Below are positions 8,373 through 16,823 of a DNA stretch of 64,000 nt, piece after piece (position 1 is the stretch's first letter; the number at the start of each line of letters is the position of its first letter). The notes beneath the pieces are model-generated. The model was given only the letters and a program-made list of their open reading frames with translations, ran no database searches and was not told the DNA's origin. The stretch comes from Aliiruegeria haliotis. Its GTDB lineage: Bacteria > Pseudomonadota > Alphaproteobacteria > Rhodobacterales > Rhodobacteraceae. The position numbers and the translations under genes were made by a program. The DNA lies in assembly GCF_003003255.1 (NCBI RefSeq), contig NZ_PVTD01000015.1:1-64000 (forward strand), written 5' to 3'.

Positions 8373-9203
8373 TCAGGCCGCCTCTGGATACATGGCGATG
8401 CCCAGCGGCGTGACCAGCAGCGGCTCTGCCGGTTTAACCACTTGCTTGCCAGTCTGGTTGGCGAAAACGTCCTTGAACTCGCTGAAGGCGCAGGCGCCGC
8501 CGACCACATGGATTGTGATGATCTCGGGGTAGTCGACCAGCACGCTGTTGACGATAGAGGCCATCTTGTCGACCACAGGCCGCACCAACGCGAAAACATC
8601 GCGTTCGCTGTCGGAATCGAGCTTTTCCGCTTCTGCTTCGGCAAAGGAGATGCGCTTGGCCCCGGCCAGAACCAGCGTCATATGGGTACCCCCGGTCGCC
8701 TCGTCGAAGGAGGCCAGCACCTCGCCGCCCCGCAACACGCTGATCCCCGTGGTCCCGCCGCCCACATCGACAACGGCTCCGTCCCGCAACCCAAGAAAAC
8801 GGGCGGCAGCGGTGGGTTCGTCAACGATCTCGGCCAGTTCAAAGTCGGCCGCCTCGACCACGTTTCCGATTGCCTTGGAACTCCCCGGATGGATACCCGG
8901 CGGGATCGCGGCGGCGGCGCGGGTCAGTGGCCGGCCGAGACGCGCCTCCAACTCTTCCTTCATGTTTCGAACCGCGTGAACGGCGCCCATGTAGTCGACC
9001 ACGATGCCGTCCCGAACGACGCTGGAGCGGTGGGTGATCCCGGCAACGGGGCGGTTCTGGGCGTCAAGCACGGACAGGACGAGATTTGCCGTGCCAAGGT
9101 CGACTCCTACCTTCAGCGGCCCGTCCGCCCATTGCTCAACCGGGGCTGTGGAGCGGAACCGGATCAACCCGGCGAATTCGCGCAATGTCAGCTCGGTGTT
9201 CAT
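8373..9203 (-). CDS. eutJ: EutJ-like Hsp70/actin-fold protein
   Basis: 276 residues from the ATG at 9203; the frame extends to 9242 without a ribosome site. The actin-like ATPase core shows phosphate-1 VGVDLGTANLVLSVLD, AAAAIPPGIH, IVDEPTAAARFLG, phosphate-2 AVVDVGGGTTGISVL and the adenosine motif IHVVGGACAFSEF. The Hsp70 substrate-binding domain is absent, as in EutJ. EutJ proteins are thought to act as chaperones or reactivators in microcompartment loci. It lies between PduL and the flavoprotein with almost no spacing. Confidence 0.9.
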   Translation of the reverse strand: MNTELTLREFAGLIRFRSTAPVEQWADGPLKVGVDLGTANLVLSVLDAQNRPVAGITHRSSVVRDGIVVDYMGAVHAVRNMKEELEARLGRPLTRAAAAIPPGIHPGSSKAIGNVVEAADFELAEIVDEPTAAARFLGLRDGAVVDVGGGTTGISVLRGGEVLASFDEATGGTHMTLVLAGAKRISFAEAEAEKLDSDSERDVFALVRPVVDKMASIVNSVLVDYPEIITIHVVGGACAFSEFKDVFANQTGKQVVKPAEPLLVTPLGIAMYPEAA

Positions 9204-9219
9204 GGATCGCTCTCCCGTC

Positions 9220-9897
9220 TCAGGCCCTGACGATCCGAACACGGTCGTCGTTCTTCAGGCCCAGCCCGTTGGCTTCCTCCACGTCGATATGCAGCTCCAA
9301 TGTCGATGCTTCGGCGGTCCGGATGGCTACGTGGTGCAGCACGCCACCGCGCTCGCCCTCGGCCAGCACATCGACCTCTTCACCATTGACCAGGCCGAGC
9401 CTGGCGGCAGTCTCGGGCAGCATGTGGATATGACGCTGGGCGATGATCAGCCCGCTTTCCGTTTTCACCACCCCGTGCGGGCCGACAATCTCGACGCCTG
9501 GCGTATTCTCCAACTCGCCGGACATTCGCATCGGCGGGTGGATGCCGAGCACGAAGCCATCGGCCTTTGAAATCTCGACCTGCGTTTCCTTGCGCAGGGG
9601 GCCGAGAACACGCACCTTGCCGATCTCGCCCTTGGGGCCACGCAGGATGACGGTTTCCTCGGCCGCATACTGGCCGGGTTGCTTGGACGCCTTCTTGCGG
9701 GTCAGCACCGCGCCCGGGCCAAACAGCGCGTCCATGTCTTGCCGGGACAGGTGAATGTGACGGTTCGAAACGCCAACCGGAACCAATGCGGGATCTGTTC
9801 CGCTGCTGTCACCCGTTGCGGCTTGAACAGCGGCCGCGCGGCCCTGTTCGAGCAATTCGGCGACGATCCGGTCAATCAGGCTGTCTGTGGCTGCCAT
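9220..9897 (-). CDS. pduL: Phosphate propanoyltransferase
   Basis: 225 residues from the ATG at 9897. The enzyme swaps CoA for phosphate on propionyl-CoA, regenerating CoA inside the compartment. Residues about 4-20 (TDSLIDRIVAELLEQGRAAA) are an amphipathic encapsulation-type helix. Two PduL domains follow, with the paired zinc-binding histidines in SNRHIHLS and IIAQRHIHM. The product feeds the kinase encoded at 17841. Upstream in-frame codons to 9966 are low-complexity and lack a ribosome site. Confidence 0.95.
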   Translation of the reverse strand: MAATDSLIDRIVAELLEQGRAAAVQAATGDSSGTDPALVPVGVSNRHIHLSRQDMDALFGPGAVLTRKKASKQPGQYAAEETVILRGPKGEIGKVRVLGPLRKETQVEISKADGFVLGIHPPMRMSGELENTPGVEIVGPHGVVKTESGLIIAQRHIHMLPETAARLGLVNGEEVDVLAEGERGGVLHHVAIRTAEASTLELHIDVEEANGLGLKNDDRVRIVRA

Positions 9898-9981
9898 CTT
9901 CCTGTCCTGTGTCTCTTGTTTTCTTGGATCCGGATGGTTGGTCCGGCCGCCATGGAACCAATCCACGGCGGCCGACCCTTC

Positions 9982-10473
9982 TCAATGAGCGGTCGTTGCC
10001 GGTTTGCGGGGCTGCCGCGCCGGCGTCTTCTTGACCTCTTCGGTCTTTTTGGCCGGGGCGGCCTCGGTCGCCGGTTTGGCGGCGGTCGGGGCCGCAGCTT
10101 TTTCCGGTGCCTTTTCGGGAACCGGCTCGGGCTTGGGCGCTTCGGCCGGTTTGGCTTCGGCTTTCGGCTCAGGATCGGCCGGGCGGCCGATTGTGTCGAC
10201 GCTGCCCACCAGCCCGTCGATCCCCTCGCCGGGCCGCGCGATGACCTTGGTGGCAATGACCCGGTTGACCCGGCTCGCGGCCATCTCTCCGGCAGCAACA
10301 GCTGCCTTCATCGCGCCGACCTCGCCCTGCAGCTTGACGGTCATCATGCCACCGCCCTTTGCTGACTCGTAGCCCACCAGCTCGACGTTCGCCGCTTTCA
10401 CCGCCGCATCCGCGGCTTCGACGGCGGCGACAAGTCCGACGGTTTCGATCAATCCCAGACTTTGCTGTGACAT
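9982..10473 (-). CDS. BMC-H shell protein with long C-terminal tail
   Basis: 163 residues. Residues 1-88 are a canonical PduA/EutM-type BMC domain (SLGLIETVGLVAAVEAADA, then SRVNRVIATKVIARP). Residues about 95-163 are a low-complexity tail rich in Ala, Pro, Lys and Glu, predicted to be disordered. Tails of this kind on hexamers may face the cytosol or lumen and recruit other proteins. The gene sits 23 bases after the BMC-T gene. Loss of the tail would leave a standard 94-residue shell protein. Confidence 0.9.
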   Translation of the reverse strand: MSQQSLGLIETVGLVAAVEAADAAVKAANVELVGYESAKGGGMMTVKLQGEVGAMKAAVAAGEMAASRVNRVIATKVIARPGEGIDGLVGSVDTIGRPADPEPKAEAKPAEAPKPEPVPEKAPEKAAAPTAAKPATEAAPAKKTEEVKKTPARQPRKPATTAH

Positions 10474-10496
10474 GATGGTTCTCCTTGCTCAGCCGA

Positions 10497-11318
10497 TCAG
10501 ATGTAGGGCGTGGTCGAGGACACCAGAGGTGCCGCATCGAGCGTGCCCAGGAGCTGCTTTCCGACATCGCGCGCCGCCTGGATCGACTGGCGAACGGCAC
10601 CGGAATCCCCGCTGAAGGTGAAGATCACCTCGTTGGAGAAGCTCGTGCCCTTGGCAGGCGAGGCATAGCCCACCGCCTCGACCGTCGCGGCCTTGGCTGC
10701 GGTATCGGCCAGCATGACGCCGATGGCCGCCGGGGCGCCGACGGTAATGCCGAAAGCCTGCCCGACCGGAGCGCCAAACGCCTTGTTCAGCGCGAAACTG
10801 GCGCGGGCGGTGTACTGGAACTCCAGGTGTCCGGCCGGCGAGCCATAGACATCGCCAAAGGTGCGTTCCAGTTCGCTCAGCGTGACCTCGACCGCGCGGC
10901 GGGCGTCAGAGACGTCCTGTGCACCGAAGAGGATCAGGCAGCCATGCCCGGCCCCGCCTTCGGTGTCGCGGGCCAGTTCGATCAGCACAACCTCGCTGTT
11001 GGTGGCCTTCACCGCCTCATCAGCGGCGAAGATGTGCGGGCCGGCACCGGTGCGGGCGCCGACGATACCGATCGAGCGGTATTTCTTGTCGATGCCCATC
11101 TGCTCATGCAGCAGCGGGTCGACATTGGCGATCACCATTCCGATGGTGCTGCCGATTGCGGTGCCCACGAATTCGGTCAGCGTACATTGTGCTGCCGGTT
11201 TGGCGGGCGCCGCGGGAGCCTCGGCCACAGGCGCGGCCGGGGCTGCCGGGGCGGCGGCATCGCCACCCATCTTGCGGAGAACGTCCCCCATCAATTGTTC
11301 GACAAGATCGTCTTTCAT
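10497..11318 (-). CDS. pduB: BMC-T shell protein (PduB-like)
   Basis: 273 residues with two tandem BMC domains (about 55-150 and 160-265), forming trimers in the shell. The N-terminal helix DDLVEQLMGDVLRKMGG, followed by an Ala/Pro-rich linker, mirrors the PduB N-terminus that links cargo or core to the shell. Recognisable segments are SIGIVGARTGAGPHIFAADEAVK, VGAPAAIGVMLADTAAKAA and VEAVGYASPAKGTSFSNEV. It is flanked by two BMC-H genes in the same operon. Confidence 0.92.
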   Translation of the reverse strand: MKDDLVEQLMGDVLRKMGGDAAAPAAPAAPVAEAPAAPAKPAAQCTLTEFVGTAIGSTIGMVIANVDPLLHEQMGIDKKYRSIGIVGARTGAGPHIFAADEAVKATNSEVVLIELARDTEGGAGHGCLILFGAQDVSDARRAVEVTLSELERTFGDVYGSPAGHLEFQYTARASFALNKAFGAPVGQAFGITVGAPAAIGVMLADTAAKAATVEAVGYASPAKGTSFSNEVIFTFSGDSGAVRQSIQAARDVGKQLLGTLDAAPLVSSTTPYI

Positions 11319-11345
11319 GACCGATCCTCCTTTGTTTCTCTGGGA

Positions 11346-11639
11346 TTACTCGGCTGCCACGGCGGCGGGATGCGGAAGGATCCGCTCCACTTCGGTGTGC
11401 GGCCGCGGGATGACATGGACCGAGGCCACGGTGCCAACCTTCTCGGCAGCGACCGCGCCGGCATCAGTGGCGGCCTTCACCGCACCGACATCGCCGCGAA
11501 CCATCACGGTGACGAGGCCGGAGCCGATCTTCTCATAGCCGACCATGGTCACGTTGGCCGATTTCACCATGGCGTCCGCCGCTTCGATCGCGCCGACCAG
11601 ACCTTTGGTTTCGACCATTCCCAGTGCTTCCTGTTGCAT
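11346..11639 (-). CDS. BMC-H shell protein (PduA/EutM-like)
   Basis: 97 residues from the ATG at 11639, chosen because AGGAG lies just upstream; another in-frame ATG is at 11657. The sequence is a standard hexameric BMC domain: [43 protein letters not shown] and [14 protein letters not shown]. This is probably the main facet protein of the shell. It follows the alcohol dehydrogenase gene by 82 bases and precedes the BMC-T gene. Confidence 0.93.
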   Translation of the reverse strand: MQQEALGMVETKGLVGAIEAADAMVKSANVTMVGYEKIGSGLVTVMVRGDVGAVKAATDAGAVAAEKVGTVASVHVIPRPHTEVERILPHPAAVAAE

Positions 11640-11721
11640 CGTATTCTCCTTGCTCACGATGTTCCGATTGTCAGTAAGTTGCTGTTTCGTCTTTGGGTTT
11701 CCTGCGTTGGCTCATCCTCCC

Positions 11722-12846
11722 TCACTCCTGTCCGACCAACCTGGCGAGCAGGGCATCCAGCTCGGCATGTATCGGTTTGCGTGGGTTGCTGGCCGTGCAG
11801 GCATCGGCCAGGGCTGCCGCGGCGATCTCGGACCGTCGGCGGCTGAATTCTGTCAAATCGCACGCCATCGCCCGGAGCGAAGTGGGCATACGAAGTTGCC
11901 TGTTGAGCGTCTTGATCTCGCGGATCAGCGCGCAGACACCGGCCCGGGTGCTGGGCACATCGAGCCCGAGGTGACGGGCGAGGCGGGCGTAACGTTGTGC
12001 GGTCGCGGGGTGTTCGGCATTCCAGGCGATCACGACAGGCAACAGCAGCGCATTGGTGCGGCCATGCACAAGGTGCAGCGTCGCGCCAAGCGCATGGGCC
12101 AAGCCGTGGTTGATCCCGAGGCCCGCAGCCGTGAATGCCAACCCGGCAAGGCAGGAGCTTTGATGCATCGCATCGCGCGCTTCCATGTCATCACCATTGT
12201 TGTAAGCGCGAGGCAGATAGGTGAATGCGAGGTCTAGCGCCTTCTCGGCACAGGCATCGCTGAAATGGGTGGCGCCGGTCGAGACAATCGCCTCGATGGC
12301 ATGGGTGATCACGTCCATGCCTGTATCGGCGGTTACGGATGCAGGCGCAGTGCGGACCAGCTCGGGGTCGAGCAGGGCGATGTCCGGAACGAGATCATTG
12401 GAAATCAGTGGGAACTTTCGGCCGCGTTCCGGGTCGGAGACGACTGAGAAAGCCGTGACTTCGGATCCGGTGCCGCTCGTGGTCGGAATGGCGACGAGGC
12501 GGATCTGTCGCTCCGGCGCCATTTCCCGAAGGATTGCCAGCATCGCCTTGGCCGCGTCGATGGGCGAGCCGCCGCCGAGGCCGATCAGCACGTCCGGCTC
12601 GAAGGCTCCGAACTGTCGGGCACCGGCGGAGACCGTCTCAAGCGGGCTTTCGGGAACGGCGTTGGCAAAGACCTCGACGGCGCATCCGTCGAGAAAGCCG
12701 CGCACCCGGTCCAGCGCTCCAGAGGAGGCCATGAAGGCATCGGTCACGATCCCGACCCGCTGACCGCGGAAATCGTGCAGGCGCTCCAGCAATCCTGGGC
12801 CGAAGACGATTTCAGTCTTTGGAAAGAAGCTATTGTAGCGGGTCAT
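11722..12846 (-). CDS. pduQ: Iron-containing alcohol dehydrogenase (PduQ-like 1-propanol dehydrogenase)
   Basis: 374 residues from the ATG at 12846. Reduces propionaldehyde to 1-propanol and so recycles NADH to NAD+ for PduP inside the compartment. NAD-binding LIGLGGGSPIDAAKA and IPTTSGTGSEVTAF are present. Metal ligands are visible in DVITHAIEA and GINHGLAHALGATLHLVHG. It lies directly after the dehydratase, separated by a stem-loop at 12966-12989. The protein is typical in length for group III alcohol dehydrogenases, and no encapsulation helix is apparent. Confidence 0.88.
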   Translation of the reverse strand: MTRYNSFFPKTEIVFGPGLLERLHDFRGQRVGIVTDAFMASSGALDRVRGFLDGCAVEVFANAVPESPLETVSAGARQFGAFEPDVLIGLGGGSPIDAAKAMLAILREMAPERQIRLVAIPTTSGTGSEVTAFSVVSDPERGRKFPLISNDLVPDIALLDPELVRTAPASVTADTGMDVITHAIEAIVSTGATHFSDACAEKALDLAFTYLPRAYNNGDDMEARDAMHQSSCLAGLAFTAAGLGINHGLAHALGATLHLVHGRTNALLLPVVIAWNAEHPATAQRYARLARHLGLDVPSTRAGVCALIREIKTLNRQLRMPTSLRAMACDLTEFSRRRSEIAAAALADACTASNPRKPIHAELDALLARLVGQE

Positions 12847-12965
12847 CTGGTTTCCTGTGCGGGCCTGTTCGGGCCTGTGTGTGATCGGGTTTCGGTGTGT
12901 CGGTGGACGCGACCACCAACGGCCAAGTGAGGGGAGGCAGCCGTTGGTGTCGCGACCGTGGAGGC

Positions 12966-12989
12966 CCCGCAGGTTTGAGAACCTGCGGG
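12966..12989 (-). terminator. Intercistronic stem-loop after the dehydratase gene
   Basis: A perfect 10-bp inverted repeat (CCCGCAGGTT / AACCTGCGGG) with a 4-base loop lies 14 bases beyond the dehydratase stop. There is no T-run after it, so it looks like an mRNA-stabilising or attenuating hairpin rather than a full terminator. It would allow higher yield of the enzyme message than of the downstream shell genes. Confidence 0.6.
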
Positions 12990-13003
12990 ATCCCTTGGGA
13001 GGA

Positions 13004-15544
13004 TCAGAACTTCTGTTCTGTGCGGCTGATGATGTCGTCCTGCACTTCCTTGGCGAGCACGACGAACTGAGCGCTGTAGCCGGCCACGCGGACAACGAGG
13101 TCCTTGTGTGCATCCGGGTTCTTCTGCGCTTCGATCAGCGTGTCCCGATCGATCACGTTGAACTGCACATGCATGCCCTTGTGATCGAAGTAGGAGCGCA
13201 CCAGCGAGGCAAAGTTCTGCAGACCTGAATCTCCTTCGAGTGCGGAGGGCAGGAACTTCTGGTTGTAGAGCGTTCCGTTGGAGGCAATGAAGTGGTCGAG
13301 CTTGGCCACCGAGTTGGCAGCTGCCGTCGGCCCGTTCACGTCCTTGCCCTGACGCGGCGAGACACCATCGGCGAGCGGCGCCTTGGCCGGGCGGCCATCG
13401 GGCAGCGCCGAGACATCCTTGCCGAAGAGCACGTTGGCCGAGACCGGGTAGATGCCGGCCTGGAACTGACCACCGCGCGGGTTGGTGTATTTCTCCACCT
13501 CCTTGCAGTAGGTCTGCGCGCAGCGACGGGCGATGAGGTCGACGGCGTCGATGTCGTTGCCGAAAGCCGGGGCGCTGTCGAGCAACCGCTGGATCTGGGC
13601 AAATTTCGACGTATCTGCCGGGCCGCCCGTGTCGTTGGCCAGCGTGGCGTAGACCTCGTTCTTCAGCGTCGCCACATCGGTGGAGCCACTATGGGCCAAC
13701 ACCTTCTGGACAGCGGCGTAGACACGCTCCTCGGTCATGTCACCTTTCATTGCCGCCGCGGGGTTCGCCTCGCCCACGGCCATGCCAAAGTTGGCATCCA
13801 GAGCCTCCTTCAACTCGGCGATGGAGATCTTCTTGTCGTCAAAGACGAACTTCTTCATCGCGTAGACCGAGTCGCCGGTGTCGGCGACACCGAAAGCCTG
13901 TGGGCCGGTGAAATTGTAGATCGCACCACCTTCCTGCACCGACATGCCGCGTCCCATGCAATCGTCGACCATGGCCGACTGGAAGGGCAGCGGGGCGCGC
14001 TCGGCATGGGCGAGGTCGACACAGTTGTCGGCTTCGACCAGGTAACGGACGAAATACGACATCTGGGCCTGGTAGGCTTCGTAGAAATCGTCGATCGACG
14101 CCCACTCGGTCATCGGCTTGGTCACCGGACCGAGCTGCTGATCGCCAACCTTGCCGGCGTTCATGGTGATTTCCATCACCTTGGCAACGTTGAAGAAAGC
14201 GGCGTCATGCCAGCCTTCGGTCTTGTGGATTGCCTGCGGCTCCACGCAACCGACGATCCCGTAGTCGCGGGCATCTTCAAGCGAGACACCACGGTTTTGC
14301 AGCGATGGGATAATCACCTCGTCATTGTAGACCGCCGGCACACCAAGCCCGAGCCGCACCACTTCGGCGGCGCGATAGAGGAAGGCATCCGGAGAGCCCT
14401 GCCAGACACGGATCGAGAAGGACGGCGCGGGCAGACGGACATGGCTAACCGCCTCCATACACATGTAGGAAACCTCGTTGGTGGCATCGAGCCCGTCCGG
14501 GGTCTGGCCGCCGACGCAGAGGTTCTGGAACACCGCGTAACCGGCAAAAGCCTGGGCCGAAACCTCGTCGCGAGTCTTGTTCACGTCGTTCAGCTTAATC
14601 CAGATACAGTCGATCAGTTCCTGCGCGAAGGCGCGGTCAATGCTGCTGTCGGCCTGAAGGAACGGGTTCATGTACTGGTCGAACCGGCCCGGAGAGATCG
14701 AGTGACCGCTGGATTCGATCTGCAACATGCACTGAACGAACCACATCGCCTGGCAAGCTTCCCAGAAGGTCCGGGCACCGTGCTCGGGCACACGGGTACA
14801 GTTCTTGGCGATCTGTTCCAACTCCGCCTTGCGGGTCGGGTTGCTTTCGGCTTCCGCCAGTTCGGCGGCCTTGGCGGCATAACGATGAGCGAAGTTGATC
14901 GCGGCGCTGTAGCTGACGATGACCGCGTTGTAGAATTGCTCCTTGCGGATCGAAGCCGGGTCCATGGGATCGAGCTTCTCAAGCTCCATCACGGCATCGG
15001 CGATGACACCTCGGAAACCTTCGTCGAGGATCTTGCCATAGTCGACGCAGACATGGCCGACGCCACCGTAGAAGTAGTTACCGACCGTGAAGACACCGGC
15101 TGCCTGGCAATCCTTGGCTTCCTTGGACATGTAGGACGACGCGAGATCGCTCGTGGTCTTGCCGGGCCAGTATTTGAAGGCCTCGTGCAGTTCGGCGGCG
15201 GTTTCCTTCGGGATCTCGAACGGGTCGGCCACGCGATTCGCCATGGTGTCGAACTCGGCCTCAACCCAGTCGAAGGAGAATTCCGGGCAGATCTCGGTCG
15301 AACGCGGGTTCTTGGTGATGGAGCCGACGATCAGTTCATCGTCGCGGATCGTCACCGGAAGCTCGTTGAAGATCTTCTCGGCCGCCTTGGCGCGCCGTGT
15401 GATCGCAGGCAGGCCTTCGCTTGCCTTGAAAGCTTCGGTGACCAGCACTGCGCGCTCGGACTCCACATGGGGCCGCGCGTTGAGGATCTGGTCCTTCAGA
15501 CGCTTGATGCGGTCTGTCGGTTGGGAAAATCCCTTCTCAATCAT
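13004..15544 (-). CDS. Glycyl-radical 1,2-propanediol/glycerol dehydratase
   Basis: 846 residues from the ATG at 15544, which has GGAGGAAACC immediately upstream; an ATG 8 codons earlier lacks this. With this start the residues known from Clostridium butyricum glycerol dehydratase fall at identical numbers: His164, Ser282, Cys433 and Glu435 (GCVEP) and Asp447. The radical glycine (VRVAGYSAQF) is Gly822 instead of 763, because about 59 residues are inserted near 587-645. The signature therefore fits a diol dehydratase, not CutC or PFL. The product from 1,2-propanediol is propionaldehyde. The protein has no N-terminal extension, so the insertion (with helix EERVYAAVQKVLAHSG) may carry the encapsulation signal; that is inferred. 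Confidence 0.95.
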   Translation of the reverse strand: MIEKGFSQPTDRIKRLKDQILNARPHVESERAVLVTEAFKASEGLPAITRRAKAAEKIFNELPVTIRDDELIVGSITKNPRSTEICPEFSFDWVEAEFDTMANRVADPFEIPKETAAELHEAFKYWPGKTTSDLASSYMSKEAKDCQAAGVFTVGNYFYGGVGHVCVDYGKILDEGFRGVIADAVMELEKLDPMDPASIRKEQFYNAVIVSYSAAINFAHRYAAKAAELAEAESNPTRKAELEQIAKNCTRVPEHGARTFWEACQAMWFVQCMLQIESSGHSISPGRFDQYMNPFLQADSSIDRAFAQELIDCIWIKLNDVNKTRDEVSAQAFAGYAVFQNLCVGGQTPDGLDATNEVSYMCMEAVSHVRLPAPSFSIRVWQGSPDAFLYRAAEVVRLGLGVPAVYNDEVIIPSLQNRGVSLEDARDYGIVGCVEPQAIHKTEGWHDAAFFNVAKVMEITMNAGKVGDQQLGPVTKPMTEWASIDDFYEAYQAQMSYFVRYLVEADNCVDLAHAERAPLPFQSAMVDDCMGRGMSVQEGGAIYNFTGPQAFGVADTGDSVYAMKKFVFDDKKISIAELKEALDANFGMAVGEANPAAAMKGDMTEERVYAAVQKVLAHSGSTDVATLKNEVYATLANDTGGPADTSKFAQIQRLLDSAPAFGNDIDAVDLIARRCAQTYCKEVEKYTNPRGGQFQAGIYPVSANVLFGKDVSALPDGRPAKAPLADGVSPRQGKDVNGPTAAANSVAKLDHFIASNGTLYNQKFLPSALEGDSGLQNFASLVRSYFDHKGMHVQFNVIDRDTLIEAQKNPDAHKDLVVRVAGYSAQFVVLAKEVQDDIISRTEQKF

Positions 15545-15572
15545 GGTTTCCTCCAGGCGATTTGCCATTTTC

Positions 15573-16163
15573 TCAGGTCAGGGTTTCAGGTGCGATGCGC
15601 TGCACGAAGCCGCGCAGCAGTTCGGGGTGCCCCGGCCAGGCCGGGGAGGTCACAAGGTTGCCGTCGGTGACGGCCTGCTCGGGCGCGACCTCAACGAACT
15701 GGCCGCCAACGGCGGTGATTTCAGGAGCCACTGCCGGATAGGCGGTGAGCCGGCGCCCTTGCAGGATGCCAGCGGCGGCAAGGATCTGTGCGCCATGGCA
15801 GATCGCAGCGACGGGGCGTGCATCGGCGTCGAAGGCGCGCACGATATCGAGCACCCGCTGGTCAAGCCGCAGATACTCGCAGGCCCGCCCACCGGCGATA
15901 TAGAGCCCCGCATAATCGTTCGGCTCCACCATCCCGAAGTCGGCAGTCAACCGAAACAGGTGGCCCGGTTTCTCGCTGTATGTCTGGTCGCCTTCGAAAT
16001 CATGGATCGCCGTCTTGACGACATCGCCCTTGCGTTTACCGGGGCAAACGGCATCGACGTCCATTCCCAGCATGATCATCGCCTGAAACGGCACCATCAC
16101 TTCATAATCTTCGGAATAGTCTCCGACGATCATCAATATGCGGGCTGGTTTCGAGCAGGTCAT
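15573..16163 (-). CDS. DJ-1/PfpI-family protein
   Basis: 196 residues from the ATG at 16163; the longer frame to 16229 lacks support. It is a DJ-1/PfpI glutamine-amidotransferase-like fold with the nucleophile elbow [14 protein letters not shown] (Cys after the isoleucine) and acidic [17 protein letters not shown]. It is the first gene of the block, 28 bases before the dehydratase. DJ-1 homologues occur in other glycyl-radical loci; aldehyde or glyoxal detoxification or protein repair is suggested but unproven. Confidence 0.85.
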   Translation of the reverse strand: MTCSKPARILMIVGDYSEDYEVMVPFQAMIMLGMDVDAVCPGKRKGDVVKTAIHDFEGDQTYSEKPGHLFRLTADFGMVEPNDYAGLYIAGGRACEYLRLDQRVLDIVRAFDADARPVAAICHGAQILAAAGILQGRRLTAYPAVAPEITAVGGQFVEVAPEQAVTDGNLVTSPAWPGHPELLRGFVQRIAPETLT

Positions 16164-16823
16164 TTGGGACTCGGTTACGATGGTATTTTCGACCTCGTAT
16201 AAGCTGATCCCAAAAGCCGACTTCCTCAACGCGAGGAAATTGACAAACGAAGGGAAAAAATTGCCAAGCAGTCAGAATCAATCTAATCGCCCGTTTTGAA
16301 AGGATTTTTCCAAAAGGTCCTGAAAACCGGGCGTTGTGGTCGAGGACAAGCCGTTTCCGAACGGGTAAAAATTTGCACTCGGCACGTGCGTTTTTTTGCC
16401 ATTTATCCGACCGTGAGTACTACGATGCACCTGCCTCCGGTGACGGACAAACGCTCCATCGGAAATGCTGAAGCCATTTTCCACATATATATCAATATTA
16501 TAGAGGGAAACTGTCTACCTTATGCGGATGGAAGCCCGGACCGAAGGAGGCAGACAAGAATCCCCCAATCTTTGGCAAGTCCGTCTCGTTGACGGTGCAA
16601 TTCACTGCTCTGTAAGTTCCGTCACCAGCGCCCCCTGATCGGAGGCTATTCGTCACCACCAGACCATGGCGACGAGAGTCGGAAATTCACCTTGGAAATT
16701 TCATTTCCGAGAGCGAATTCCCTTTGGCTGAAATGATCGGTCCAATGCGACGGCGCAAGAAAAACGAGGAGCGGCAGAATTCCAGAAACCTCCGGAACTG
16801 TCGGAAACGGAAGAGAGGATGAA
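16164..16823. promoter_or_regulatory. Divergent control region of the microcompartment locus
   Basis: 660 bases without a convincing gene separate the minus-strand block from the plus-strand permease/kinase/reductase block. Promoters for both must lie here. An AT-rich stretch is at 16475-16505. A small palindrome GGAAAT-TTC-ATTTCC is at 16694-16708, about 115 bases upstream of the permease. The permease start at 16824 has GAGAGG upstream. No sigma-54 -24/-12 pair or confident regulator site was found by eye. Confidence 0.5.

Noticed and set aside
10485-11846. A 453-codon open frame opposite the shell-protein genes
   Set aside because: Shadow of two BMC genes with clear family signatures; its composition is that of a reverse reading.
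13292-15670. A 792-codon open frame on the plus strand opposite the dehydratase gene
   Set aside because: It is antisense to a protein with all known catalytic residues; high GC makes such frames common. No motif or ribosome site supports it.
16164-16300. A possible sigma-54 promoter ahead of the DJ-1 gene (TTGGCAA then T-run)
   Set aside because: The -12 GC element is absent at the right spacing, and the regulator is not of the sigma-54 activator type.
16296-16592. A 98-codon frame in the divergent control region
   Set aside because: No start signal, no domain, and it covers the region that must hold two promoters.
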